Positions 17,114 to 26,116 of a stretch of DNA of 64,000 bases are shown piece after piece (position 1 is the stretch's first letter; every line of letters begins with the position of its first letter). A program made the position numbers and the translations under genes. This DNA is from Nostoc sp. MS1 (GTDB lineage: Bacteria; Cyanobacteriota; Cyanobacteriia; Cyanobacteriales; Nostocaceae): NCBI RefSeq assembly GCF_019976755.1, contig NZ_AP023441.1:4709501-4773500 (forward strand), read 5' to 3'. Below the pieces are notes generated by a model, which was not told the DNA's origin, did not search any database, and was given only the letters and a program-made list of their open reading frames with translations.

Positions 17114-17866
17114 TTAGTTCCGGTTTCGTAAGATCGCAATGCCCATCATCAAAAACCAAAGTTGTAAAACGCTCACGGAGATCGCAATAAATGCGCCAAG
17201 ATCGACTCCAAATAACTCCGCTAATTGCATTGCTAATAGAGTTGCCGATACCAGTCCAAAGAAACCAAGCCATCGAGGCAATGTTCTGGTTTTCAGAATT
17301 TTCCCAGACACTATCGCCAGCCAAAGTGTCGTAAATAAGCTAACACCAAGGACTTCGCCCACAGACCCAGCATAGTCATTGAGTACCCGATAAACGACAG
17401 CGATCGCCTCGCGGGTAGAAGTCGATAAAGTTGGACTTGTATACAAAGTTGCTAATGCCGGCATGGCTACAAGCCAACGAATGATACCTAGACACCGCGC
17501 GATCATGGACGCTAGACCAAACCCTGCCGCAATTCGCAGCCCATTGGAAGTCGATTCTCCCTGACTTAAAACCCGCACAATCAGGAGCGCCACCACAAAA
17601 AAGAGAATCGAGTAAGTCAGATAGAATAGGTAGCCAGTCCTTACTGCTGACTCGTTTTGGGCTAAAAGCGGCAGCATTGCATCGGCTGGATCGCCCAAAC
17701 TTTTGGGCCAGTTAATCGCAGATCCCAAAATGGCCACCGGGACAAAGCCAAGTAAGCTTTCGGCAATCAGCAGCCAGCCAGTCAAAGTGTGGAAAGATGT
17801 TTTAGCGGACAAGTTGATGTTTGACACAATGATTACGCTTGATGCGTGAACGAATCGACTGTGCAA
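17114..17866 (-). CDS. DUF4386 integral membrane protein
   Basis: 250 residues with about six membrane helices, beginning TGWLLIAESLLGFVPVAILG and ending LQLWFLMMGIAILRNRN. Conserved family features include the IRWLVAMPALATLY segment and the GEVLGVSLFTTLWL helix. DUF4386 proteins have no assigned function. It sits 56 bp upstream of the oxidoreductase and 42 bp downstream of the MerR regulator, all on one strand, so one regulated operon is likely. The first Met (17866) leaves a 20-residue polar lead; a later start is possible. Confidence 0.75.
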   Translation of the reverse strand: MHSRFVHASSVIIVSNINLSAKTSFHTLTGWLLIAESLLGFVPVAILGSAINWPKSLGDPADAMLPLLAQNESAVRTGYLFYLTYSILFFVVALLIVRVLSQGESTSNGLRIAAGFGLASMIARCLGIIRWLVAMPALATLYTSPTLSTSTREAIAVVYRVLNDYAGSVGEVLGVSLFTTLWLAIVSGKILKTRTLPRWLGFFGLVSATLLAMQLAELFGVDLGAFIAISVSVLQLWFLMMGIAILRNRN

Positions 17867-17908
17867 ACTGTAGAGTCTGACATAGTGTGAGAGTCAAGTA
17901 GCCAAATT

Positions 17909-18796
17909 TCAGCGCATTTTGTCAACAGGCTGAAGCGGATCGAAGCTTGCACGTTGTCTGGCGACGATCGGGATTTGCAGTTCTAGCACTACGGTTTGAT
18001 CCTTCACCCTTTTCGTCTCTGGCCCAAACAAATGAATTTCTCGAATTGCTCCGCTACTGATGTATCCATTCGTGCCAATCCAGCTAAATAGGGCAGCGAT
18101 CGCCTGGGTGACATCCCTAACCATACCGTCATGAAAAACGCTGGCAACCTGAGCCGCAGCCAGTTGCCTGACGATGATTGAAGTTTGTCCCGTATCGGCA
18201 ATGGGTTTAGTGGGTTCTGGAATAGCGATCGCAAACTCCATATCAATATCCGCCTCGGCATACTCTGAAATGTGATACAGCACAATCTCACAGCCAACGG
18301 GCGTAATCTTGTGTTGAGACAGCCATCTATAGAGTTGTTCAATCAATATTCCTCGACATTTGGGCATATCACTGGCAACTGGAACAATGTGACGGGCAGA
18401 GGCAATGTGACAAGCTGGAACAGATTTCACGATGACATCGTAGACCGAGGTCTGTCCCTCAAGTTCCAGTTGATATAGCCGAGCCGACAGACGATCTAGC
18501 CGCGCTTGAGCCTCTTGCATCTGTTGATGTAACTCTGTTTGTTTTGATCGCAATAAGTCCTGTAGTGGCTCTAATGGCAGATCGTGCTGAAGTAATTCAG
18601 CAATCTTCTCTAAAGATAGTCCCAAGTCTTTGAGCGCTAGAATCCGATTCAGTCGCGGCAGTTGCTCGATGGTATAGTAGCGATAATCCGTCCATTGATC
18701 CACATGAGACGGTTTAAGCAAACCTAAGTCATCATAATGTCTGAGCATTCGCACAGACACTTGCCCTAATCTAGAAAAGTCTCCAATCTTAAACAT
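17909..18796 (-). CDS. MerR-family regulator with GyrI-like effector domain
   Basis: 295 residues. The N-terminal MerR helix-turn-helix is clear: MFKIGDFSRLGQVSVRMLRH, then YDDLGLLKP and TDYRYYTIEQLPRLNRIL. A coiled-coil dimerisation helix follows at about 75-115, then a GyrI/AraC-effector-like domain (about 120-285), the architecture of BmrR/TipA-type multidrug-sensing activators. It probably controls the two genes behind it. No MerR-type long-spacer promoter could be assigned with confidence upstream. Confidence 0.85.
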   Translation of the reverse strand: MFKIGDFSRLGQVSVRMLRHYDDLGLLKPSHVDQWTDYRYYTIEQLPRLNRILALKDLGLSLEKIAELLQHDLPLEPLQDLLRSKQTELHQQMQEAQARLDRLSARLYQLELEGQTSVYDVIVKSVPACHIASARHIVPVASDMPKCRGILIEQLYRWLSQHKITPVGCEIVLYHISEYAEADIDMEFAIAIPEPTKPIADTGQTSIIVRQLAAAQVASVFHDGMVRDVTQAIAALFSWIGTNGYISSGAIREIHLFGPETKRVKDQTVVLELQIPIVARQRASFDPLQPVDKMR

Positions 18797-18940
18797 AAGT
18801 AAGTTGATGTCATCGCTCCGTTCCCGTTCAAACCCATCTATTTATATCAGTTGTTACTAAATCTGCAAAATCAAGATTTATTGCGGATGAAGCATGATAT
18901 CTGTGAAAAGAAACGATAGATTTAGTGATAGGAGTTTCTT

Positions 18941-19252
18941 ATGGGAGATGGATTTGAGAGACTAAACCATGATGAAGTTGTATCTATAGAACCGGATACA
19001 TTTAATAAATTAGATGTTGCTAAAACTTTTAAAGTTCGTGATTTGATTACAGCAATTAAAGAATATATTGGTGCAGATGGCACACCTGAAGCAAATTTAT
19101 ATACTCAAGGTATAAATTGTGAAGTGTTAAAATTTACGGCTCAAGGATGGAAAAAAGGAAAAGTGAGACTGGCTTTAGAATTTTCTCCTGATGAACCCGA
19201 ATCACCATTAGAAGAAATTAGCGAAAAATTAACACAGTTCGACATTCTGTGA
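18941..19252 (+). CDS. KGK-domain protein
   Basis: 103 residues, acidic. The motif WKKGKVRLALEFSPDEPES near residues 68-86 identifies the KGK family (PF08872 as I recall it), small soluble proteins largely confined to cyanobacteria and without known function. ATG at 18941 is preceded by a gataggag ribosome site. tilS starts 35 bp downstream, so the two may be co-transcribed. Confidence 0.8.
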   Translation: MGDGFERLNHDEVVSIEPDTFNKLDVAKTFKVRDLITAIKEYIGADGTPEANLYTQGINCEVLKFTAQGWKKGKVRLALEFSPDEPESPLEEISEKLTQFDIL

Positions 19253-19287
19253 TGTTGTAATATTGGCACTTCCATGACAACACTAAA

Positions 19288-20337
19288 ATGGTATGGACTA
19301 ACCTTCATGCAAAAATACATCGTACTATCCGATCGCGGCTGTTATTTGAGCGTGGGCAACGGTTGTTAGTAGCGGTTTCTGGTGGGCAAGATTCTCTGTG
19401 TTTGATGAAATTATTGTTAGATTTACAACCGAAGTGGGAGTGGGAATTAGGTATTGCCCATTGTGATCATTGCTGGCGTGATGATTCCCAAGCTAATGCT
19501 CATCATGTCGAAAAATTAGCCCAAAGTTGGGGTGTATCTTTTTATTTAGAAATAGCAAGTAAGCCTGTAAATACTGAAGCTACAGCCCGTGATTGGCGCT
19601 ATCAAGCCTTAAGTGCGATCGCTCAAGCCCACAATTACCAATATATAGTTACAGGACACACAGCTAGCGATCGCGCCGAAACTCTTTTATATAACTTAAT
19701 GCGTGGTACTGGTGCTGATGGCTTACAAGCTTTGACTTGGCAACGTCCACTCACTCAAAATATTTTGTTAGTGCGTCCATTATTAGAGATTACCCGTAAA
19801 CAAACAGAGCAATTCTGCCAAGATTTTCAACTACCAATCTGGGAAGACTCTACCAACCAAGACTTAAAATACGCCCGTAATCGCATTCGTCAAGAATTAA
19901 TCCCTTACTTACAAGCAAATTTTAACCCCCAAGTGGAGTTAGCCATAGCTCAAACTGCCGAATTATTGCAAGCTGAGGTTGAGTATTTAGAACAACAAGC
20001 GCAGCAGTTGAAGGAAGAAGCTAAGGAGTGGGGAGTGGGGAGTGGGGAGTGGGGAGTGGGGGGAGATATAAAAAGTAAAATATCTCCCTCATTCCCCTCA
20101 TCTCCAGTTCGTCTCAACCGTCGGGTATTGCAAAAAGCGCCATTGGCATTGCAACGGCGCGTGATGCGGCAAGTATTACAAGAAATACTGCCTGATGCTC
20201 CTAATTTTGAGCATATCGAGAAATTAACAGCATTAATTACCGCACCCAACCTTTCACAAACTGATCCGTTTCCTGGTGGTGCGATCGCTCAAGTCCAAGG
20301 CGACTGGTTGACACTTACTGCCTTAAAAGCGCAGTGA
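19288..20337 (+). CDS. tilS: tRNA(Ile)-lysidine synthase
   Basis: 349 residues. The PP-loop is SGGQDS at 31-36, with the downstream GHTASDRAETLLYNLMRGTG catalytic region near 123-142. TilS adds lysine to C34 of tRNA-Ile(CAU), converting codon reading from AUG to AUA; it acts in the cytoplasm and is essential. The C-terminal region resumes at VRLNRRVLQKAPLALQRR. Residues about 247-273 (EWGVGSGEWGVGGD, then IKSKISPSFPSSP) are encoded by an intergenic-type repeat and lie between the helical linker and the C-terminal domain. Confidence 0.92.
   Translation: MVWTNLHAKIHRTIRSRLLFERGQRLLVAVSGGQDSLCLMKLLLDLQPKWEWELGIAHCDHCWRDDSQANAHHVEKLAQSWGVSFYLEIASKPVNTEATARDWRYQALSAIAQAHNYQYIVTGHTASDRAETLLYNLMRGTGADGLQALTWQRPLTQNILLVRPLLEITRKQTEQFCQDFQLPIWEDSTNQDLKYARNRIRQELIPYLQANFNPQVELAIAQTAELLQAEVEYLEQQAQQLKEEAKEWGVGSGEWGVGGDIKSKISPSFPSSPVRLNRRVLQKAPLALQRRVMRQVLQEILPDAPNFEHIEKLTALITAPNLSQTDPFPGGAIAQVQGDWLTLTALKAQ
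20025..20105. repeat. Simple repeat inserted within tilS
   Basis: A ggggagt heptamer array (20025-20063) is followed by a perfect 9-bp inverted repeat (gggagatat 20061-20069, atatctccc 20080-20088) and a ccctcattcccctcatctcc arm. The same arrangement fills the intergenic gap at 6302-6440. Here it is in frame and translated. Confidence 0.85.
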
Positions 20338-20689
20338 TTCTTGGGCTAAATACTGTCTTCATTAAGCAAGCTTAATTTTGGTATTACAGACATCCATTTT
20401 TTTGATAAATCAAAGTCCTAAGTAATAATATTAAATTTCAGTACTATTACTGAAATAGTCCTCAAAAATATTTGCAATTTATTTAACAAGATTATATAGC
20501 AGCTTTACTTAATCAAGCTTAATGCTTCTTAAACTAGGTTGTATGTTTAGTGACTAAATAGCGCTTGATACTGAATCTGACTTTTAAGCCTATATGTAAA
20601 TTGCTAAAAGTTCAGTTCTCAATCAAGCTATCCAAATCCTACAAGCATCAAAAGTATAAAGGCATACTACCTAATTTAGGAAATTATCA
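20338..20689. other. Intergenic region, promoter side of the PEP-CTERM gene
   Basis: AT-rich, no gene seen. It repeats ttaagcttaat-like words (near 20367 and 20510) without a clear operator structure. Confidence 0.45.
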
Positions 20690-22081
20690 ATGAAAAAGAT
20701 TTGTCAGAGAGTTGTGCTTGGTGCTTCAATAGCTGCTGGTATGAGTGCGATCGCCACTATTCCAGCACAAGCAGCTAGCCTCACCGATGTGACAATTGGT
20801 GGTTCAGCAGCCGATGATTATATAGTTTATGGTGTTCAGGGTAATAATACAGTACGTATTACCAGCAACTTGACAAACGTACAGCAAGTTTTAGATGGCA
20901 ATGTTCAAAACCCTACTGGTAACGTAGAGTTACGCGCCACCAGCGAACAATCTAATTTTAATTTTTCCCAAAACACCACCTTATCAGGAACAATTAACGG
21001 TGAAATCTTAACTCTCAGTAGTCTGACAGCATTTGATTGGTTTGGCACAGGGACATCAATAAACACTACCTATGGGGCTAACACTTTAGCAACAAGGTGG
21101 TTTAATGATTTTTTAGTTAATGCGGGTAAAGGTAGCTTAGTAGGAACTTCTTCAGCTACTAGTGCCTTCAATTTATTTGCACAGCTTAGGGGTTTTCAGC
21201 GTACTAGCGACCCTAATATCTCTTACGTTAACCAAGATGATACAACTGGCTTCATCACAATTGGGTTAGCAGGTCACTTCGATTTAAAAGCTTACTACAG
21301 TAGACCCGATTCAGGATTCGCTATATTTGCCAGCCTGTTACCTAATGGATTCCAAGCAAGTGAAGTTGTTAAGTACACCTATAATGGAGTTACTGACTAT
21401 CTGTATGGTTTTAAAGCTACAAACAGTGGATTAACTGCCTCGGTTGGAACAGATACTCTATCTCACAGTGGTAACTATGAAGTGGGATTCCAAGGTATAG
21501 CTCCAACCCCAACACCAACACCAACCCCAACCCCAACGCCAACCCCAACCCCAACCCCAACCCCAACACCAACCCCAACCCCAACCCCAACCCCAACACC
21601 AACCCCAACCCCAACACCAACCCCAACGCCTGAACCAACACCAACCCCAACACCAACCCCAACACCAACGCCTGAACCTACTCCAACACCAACCCCAACA
21701 CCAACGCCAACACCAACGCCAACCCCAACACCAACGCCTGAATCTACTCCAACACCAACGCCAACACCAACGCCTGAATCTACTCCAACACCAACGCCTG
21801 AACCTACTCCAACGCCAACCCCAACACCAACGCCTGAACCTACTCCAACGCCAACCCCAACCCCAACACCAACGCCTGAACCTACTCCAACGCCAACACC
21901 AACACCAACACCTACCCCAACCCCAACATCTGAACCAATTCCACCCGCACCAATTCCACCAGTACAGTCAACTCCTCAACCCCCTGTAAAATCAACTCCT
22001 GAACCTTCTGTTGTTCTTGGCCTTACAGGTGTTGTCGGTTTCCTTGTTACAAAACGCAAGTTTAAAAAAATCTCTCGTTAA
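20690..22081 (+). CDS. PEP-CTERM exported protein with long Thr-Pro linker
   Basis: 463 residues. A Sec signal peptide (to about residue 29, ending AQAA) precedes a roughly 240-residue beta-rich domain. A 140-residue Thr-Pro tract with scattered Glu/Ser (about 271-413) follows. A PEP-CTERM tail closes the protein: PEP motif in STPEPSVV, hydrophobic helix LGLTGVVGFLVT and basic end KRKFKKISR. PEP-CTERM proteins are sorted and cleaved by exosortase and exported to the surface or matrix. The Thr-Pro tract is probably an extended, possibly glycosylated stalk. The function of the N-terminal domain is not recognised. Confidence 0.8.
   Translation: MKKICQRVVLGASIAAGMSAIATIPAQAASLTDVTIGGSAADDYIVYGVQGNNTVRITSNLTNVQQVLDGNVQNPTGNVELRATSEQSNFNFSQNTTLSGTINGEILTLSSLTAFDWFGTGTSINTTYGANTLATRWFNDFLVNAGKGSLVGTSSATSAFNLFAQLRGFQRTSDPNISYVNQDDTTGFITIGLAGHFDLKAYYSRPDSGFAIFASLLPNGFQASEVVKYTYNGVTDYLYGFKATNSGLTASVGTDTLSHSGNYEVGFQGIAPTPTPTPTPTPTPTPTPTPTPTPTPTPTPTPTPTPTPTPTPTPEPTPTPTPTPTPTPEPTPTPTPTPTPTPTPTPTPTPESTPTPTPTPTPESTPTPTPEPTPTPTPTPTPEPTPTPTPTPTPTPEPTPTPTPTPTPTPTPTSEPIPPAPIPPVQSTPQPPVKSTPEPSVVLGLTGVVGFLVTKRKFKKISR
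21503..21935. repeat. Degenerate minisatellite encoding (Thr-Pro)n
   Basis: About 430 bp of ccaacaccaacc hexamer units with interspersed cctgaacctact blocks, all kept in frame. Variation in copy number between strains would be expected. The reverse frame gives a long Leu/Gly artefact. Confidence 0.95.
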
Positions 22082-22116
22082 GAGCCAAATTTGAATACAA
22101 AACAATAGCTAATACT

Positions 22117-22142
22117 AAAGGAGTTAATTACTCCTTTTTTTT
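22117..22142 (+). terminator. Rho-independent terminator
   Basis: Stem aaaggagt/actccttt around loop taatt, running directly into an eight-T tract, 36 bp after the PEP-CTERM stop codon. Confidence 0.85.
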
Positions 22143-22572
22143 AAGCTTTTTCGCATGGTTTATGGCGATCGCCAAATAGATTACTATAGCTGTAGTCACA
22201 TAAATTAGGACAACAATGCTATTGAAAGCTCAAAATCTTTCACTACCAAATTTAGGACTCAGCATTCGGCTCAATACTCCGCTAAAACTAATAGACTATA
22301 CCAAACTAGTCATGAGATGCAGATACCAAAAAATTCTTCCGTCTGTCTCTGCTTAATACTATTAACTTTTAAAATTCATCAGTATAATTACGTTAATTCT
22401 TGTAGAATGAAAAAAAATAAGAAAAACTTTATTTTAATTGATATTAAGTAATTAAATAAATTGATTTTTATTTTGCATAATCTCATGTACTAAAATAAAA
22501 TTGATTAGAGTTTTAACTCTAATACATCAGTAAGTAAATATTTTTAGTTCCCAACCTTAATGTATATGTAAA
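22143..22572. other. Intergenic region with a doubtful 46-codon frame
   Basis: AT-rich. An ATG at 22216 opens a 46-codon frame to 22356 with a weak ttaggac upstream, but the product has no recognisable character and I do not call it. The rest is presumably the promoter region of the response regulator gene. Confidence 0.4.
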
Positions 22573-22995
22573 ATGACAGTACATCTACTGAAAGAACACC
22601 AGCAATGTCATGTTCCCTCTCTAAAACGCATTTTAATTGTTGAAGATAATGATATCAATAGGATGTTATTGAGTGATTATTTAAGCTACAGTGGTTACAA
22701 TGTTCAAAGTTTAGCAACTGGTTCATTTTTTTTTATAAAAATACAACAGTTTAAACCAGATTTAATATTATTAGATTTAAAATTGCCAGATATTGATGGA
22801 TACTCTCTACTACAGCAAATCAAGCAACAGCAAGATTTTACCAAAATACCAGTAATTGTTGTCTCAGGCTTTGCTTTTAAATCTGACCAAGAAAGAGCTG
22901 TTGATTTAGGCGCTTGTGGTTATTTTGTAAAACCTGTGAATCTAAATAAATTACTTGGAAAGATTTCGGAAGAATTAGTTATTAGAAATATGTAA
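22573..22995 (+). CDS. Response regulator, CheY-like receiver domain only
   Basis: 140 residues. It is a single receiver domain: the acidic pocket in RILIVEDNDINR, phospho-acceptor Asp in LILLDLKLPDIDGYS (about residue 72), the Ser switch in VIVVSGFA, and the conserved Lys in GYFVKPVN. No output domain follows, so it should act through protein contacts, for example in a phosphorelay with a hybrid kinase. No cognate kinase lies nearby. Start ATG 22573; the first 16 residues are a short extension before the domain. Confidence 0.9.
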   Translation: MTVHLLKEHQQCHVPSLKRILIVEDNDINRMLLSDYLSYSGYNVQSLATGSFFFIKIQQFKPDLILLDLKLPDIDGYSLLQQIKQQQDFTKIPVIVVSGFAFKSDQERAVDLGACGYFVKPVNLNKLLGKISEELVIRNM

Positions 22996-23004
22996 TTTTT
23001 CAAT

Positions 23005-23184
23005 TTATTCCTTCTTTTCTTGAGCAATAACATTTTCAAAATTATCATTTATATTCTGTACACAATTACCAATAGTATAAATTTTACGTTGTGCTTGTTC
23101 TAATAGCAAAACAGCAGATTGAAGTTCATTTAGTGCTTCAGCCATAGCATCTCGGTAATAAGTTTCAAAATCTTTAATATTCAT
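23005..23184 (-). CDS. Small hypothetical helical protein (59 aa)
   Basis: ATG 23184 to TAA 23005. The sequence (MNIKDFETYYRDAMAEALNE start, then LQSAVLLLEQAQRKIYTIGN) has the amphipathic 3-4 spacing of a coiled coil and ends in KKE. It is tail to tail with the response regulator, its stop codon lying 10 bp past that gene's stop. Codon composition looks coding and Glu/Ala richness is protein-like. No known family recognised. Confidence 0.5.
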   Translation of the reverse strand: MNIKDFETYYRDAMAEALNELQSAVLLLEQAQRKIYTIGNCVQNINDNFENVIAQEKKE

Positions 23185-23734
23185 GCAGGTAAGCTAATCA
23201 AAATAATATTAACAATTATATTTATATTATTATAAATATAATTAAATATGTGAATCCGTTAATTTGCTTAATTTTAAAATCACGCATATTTAGTTGATAG
23301 ATAAATATTTAATTACAAGACATGATGAGATGAGAAGCATTTTTTTATTCTATAAAAAATTAAAATAGTTGAACTTATAGTAATACTTGAAGCTCTAAAA
23401 ATTACTGTATAGTAAGGGTTGTAAGCAAATACTATCTAAAATTATTATTGTTTTTATCTCTATGATTGTCTAAAAAATAGGTAATTCATCCTATACAATG
23501 CTAGATTTTATGTGATTAGTATCAATAGTTGTAGCTCTTGTTTATTAAAGAAATAAAAAGTTTAAAATAAAAGAATAAAAAGGATTAGTCAAAAAAACTG
23601 AGTATAAATATAAACATAAGATAAAAAGAAGCTCGCTTAATATTTGCTTGATAAAAATCTGTAGAATAGGCACAAAGCAGCTATTTTTCTTAAAATAGAT
23701 ATAGGTAAATTTGTGAGATTACCTATTTGCAATT
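23185..23734. other. AT-rich intergenic region, nothing recognised
   Basis: Roughly 550 bp upstream of uvrC, extremely AT-rich, with no ORF, clear hairpin or repeat family. Presumably the uvrC promoter and leader. Confidence 0.5.
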
Positions 23735-25609
23735 GTGACAACATCTGCTCAAATACTATCACTGGTTAAAGATCCAGAGCGCTTGGAAGCTCGTCTTAAA
23801 GAGATTCCGCCGGAACCAGGCGTTTATTTCATGCGGGACGGAAGCGATCGCATCATTTATATTGGGAAATCACGCAAGTTGCGATCGCGGGTACGTTCCT
23901 ATTTCCGCGACGGTTACAACAAAACGGAACGCATAGCCACAATGGTGAAGCAGGTAACGGAGATTGAGTTCATCGTCACCGATACCGAAGCTGAAGCCTT
24001 GGCGCTGGAAGCTAACCTGATTAAGCAGCACCAGCCATACTTTAACGTATTACTCAAAGATGATAAAAAATATCCTTACGTCTGTATTACATGGTCAGAA
24101 GACTATCCTCGCATTTTCATTACTCGTAAACGACAACTAGGCAAAGAAAAAGATAAATATTACGGGCCTTATACGGATTCAGGCTTGTTAAGAGAAATTT
24201 TACGTATATCTAAGCGGATATTTGCTCTTAAACAACGCCCACAACCACTATTTAAAGACCGTCCTTGCTTAAATTATGATTTAGGTCGGTGTCCTGGTGT
24301 GTGTCAACAATTGATTTCACCGGAAGAATACCGCAAAACTGTCCAGAAAGTAGCGATGGTGTTTCAAGGACGGACTCAGGAATTGATTGATATCCTGAGT
24401 GAACAGATGAACAAAGCTGCGGAAGCGTTGAACTTTGAAGTGGCGGCGCGGATTCGTGATCAAATAGGTGGGTTAAAATCCCTAACGGCGGAACAGAAGG
24501 TTTCCTTACCAGATGATACTGTTTCACGGGATGCGATCGCCTTAGCCGCAGATGAACAACACGCCTGCATCCAATTATTTCAGATTCGCGCTGGGCAATT
24601 GGTAGGACGTTTGGCTTTCGTTGCTGATTCTCATGCTGAACCTGGAGCGATTTTACAACGGGTACTAGAAGAACATTATCAAACGGCGGAATCTGTAGAA
24701 ATCCCCGCAGAAATTCTAGTCCAGCATGATTTACCTGATACGGAAATATTAGCCGATGTCTTAACCCAGCGTAAGGGTCGAAAAATTACTATCTTTACCC
24801 CCCAGCGCCAAGTTAAGGCAGAATTAATTGAGATGGTAGAGCGTAATGCTCAATATGAACTGCAAAGAATGCAGAAAATGGGCGATCGCAATCATCAAGC
24901 CACCCAAGATTTAGCTGATATTCTCGATTTACCTGACTTACCCCATCGCATCGAAGGCTACGATATCTCCCACATCCAAGGTTCTAATGCGGTAGCTTCT
25001 CAAGTCGTGTTCATCGATGGATTACCAGCCAAGCAAAATTATCGTCACTACAAAATTAAAAATCCTACTGTTACCATAGGACACTCAGACGATTTTGCCA
25101 GCTTGGCGGAAGTTATCCAACGGCGCTTTCGCAAGTATGCAGAAGATCCAAAATTACAACGGGTGGGTAATCCTGACTGGCCTGATTTAGTGATGATTGA
25201 TGGTGGTAAAGGTCAGTTATCATCGGTGGTAGCTGTTTTGCAAGAGATGAACCTGCTAGAAGATTTACGGGTGATCAGTTTAGCCAAGCGGCGCGAAGAA
25301 ATTTTCTTACCAGGTGAATCCCAACCTTTAGAAACCGATGCAGAACAACCAGGGGTACAATTGTTGCGACGACTGCGGGATGAAGCACACCGATTTGCTG
25401 TGAGTTTCCATCGTCAGCAGCGTAGTGATAAATTGAAGCGATCGCGCTTAGATGAAATTCCCGGTTTAGGACACCATCGTCAAAAGCAACTTCTCGCTCA
25501 CTTTCGCTCAGTTGACTATATTCGTCAAGCCACACCTTCACAAATAGCAGAAGTTTCCGGTATCGGCCCACGTCTAGCTCAAGCTATTTACGATTACTTC
25601 CATCCCTAA
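23735..25609 (+). CDS. uvrC: UvrABC excinuclease subunit C
   Basis: 624 residues from GTG 23735. Domains in order: GIY-YIG nuclease (PGVYFMRDGSDRIIYIGKSR, near 29-48) for the 3' incision; the UvrB-binding UVR motif (EALNFEVAARIRDQIGGL, near 231-248); the RNase H-like UvrC domain for the 5' incision (IEGYDISHIQGSNAVAS, DLVMIDGGKGQL); and C-terminal helix-hairpin-helix DNA binding (IPGLGHHRQKQLL, VSGIGPRLAQAIYDYF). It cuts both sides of lesions in nucleotide excision repair. Length and motifs are complete. No LexA-like box was evident immediately upstream. Confidence 0.97.
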   Translation: MTTSAQILSLVKDPERLEARLKEIPPEPGVYFMRDGSDRIIYIGKSRKLRSRVRSYFRDGYNKTERIATMVKQVTEIEFIVTDTEAEALALEANLIKQHQPYFNVLLKDDKKYPYVCITWSEDYPRIFITRKRQLGKEKDKYYGPYTDSGLLREILRISKRIFALKQRPQPLFKDRPCLNYDLGRCPGVCQQLISPEEYRKTVQKVAMVFQGRTQELIDILSEQMNKAAEALNFEVAARIRDQIGGLKSLTAEQKVSLPDDTVSRDAIALAADEQHACIQLFQIRAGQLVGRLAFVADSHAEPGAILQRVLEEHYQTAESVEIPAEILVQHDLPDTEILADVLTQRKGRKITIFTPQRQVKAELIEMVERNAQYELQRMQKMGDRNHQATQDLADILDLPDLPHRIEGYDISHIQGSNAVASQVVFIDGLPAKQNYRHYKIKNPTVTIGHSDDFASLAEVIQRRFRKYAEDPKLQRVGNPDWPDLVMIDGGKGQLSSVVAVLQEMNLLEDLRVISLAKRREEIFLPGESQPLETDAEQPGVQLLRRLRDEAHRFAVSFHRQQRSDKLKRSRLDEIPGLGHHRQKQLLAHFRSVDYIRQATPSQIAEVSGIGPRLAQAIYDYFHP

Positions 25610-26116
25610 GTCTCTAGTTATAGGCAATAAATAAACAAGATACCGTTATTTATTGCCTATTTCTCATTACAGCTATAAAAAAGGGATGTAAAAATTTGTT
25701 GAACTTACTTTAAATTCTCTCTTAAGGAGATTGTCTTTTAAACCTTAAGCAAATCTTAAGAAAAATATTTTGTGACTAAATATACAGTATTTTCTCGATT
25801 TTAAATTTTGAATACAAAGATACCTTTCTCTTCGTTTCTGATAGATATTCCCGACTTATCTCAAAGCATTAGCATTGGGGATCAGCCGATATCGATGAAA
25901 CACTGCCTGAATAGATTAGCTCAATATATCCCAAGTAAGATGGTGAAACTAGGAAAATGCTAGGATAATGATTTAAGTGATTAAACTTGTCAAATGTAAA
26001 AACTTAGTTAAATAAACAGCCTAAGTTAACTTTGCTTGTTAATTTAGACAAACCGAAACATTTTTTAGTTTCCTTTAGTAAATATTCTGTAAATAGTTAA
26101 AACCAGGGATTTTTCA
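25610..26116. other. Intergenic region, nothing recognised
   Basis: About 500 AT-rich bases between uvrC and a small zinc-ribbon gene. A weak palindromic stretch follows uvrC (ataggcaataaa...tttattgcctat, about 25620-25661) and may serve as its terminator. Confidence 0.5.

Noticed and set aside
17058..17324. Upstream extension of the SDR gene
   Set aside because: The extension overlaps the DUF4386 gene in another frame; ATG 17057 has GGAGAG upstream and starts at the nucleotide-binding strand.
21417..21668. Leu/Gly-rich minus-strand frame
   Set aside because: It is the reverse reading of the Thr-Pro minisatellite and a compositional artefact.
21503..21935. Possible CRISPR-like array
   Set aside because: Units are 6-12 bp, contiguous and in a reading frame, with no unique spacers; it is a coding minisatellite.
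22216..22356. 46-codon plus-strand frame after the PEP-CTERM gene
   Set aside because: Weak ribosome site only, no recognisable composition; kept as a note but not called.
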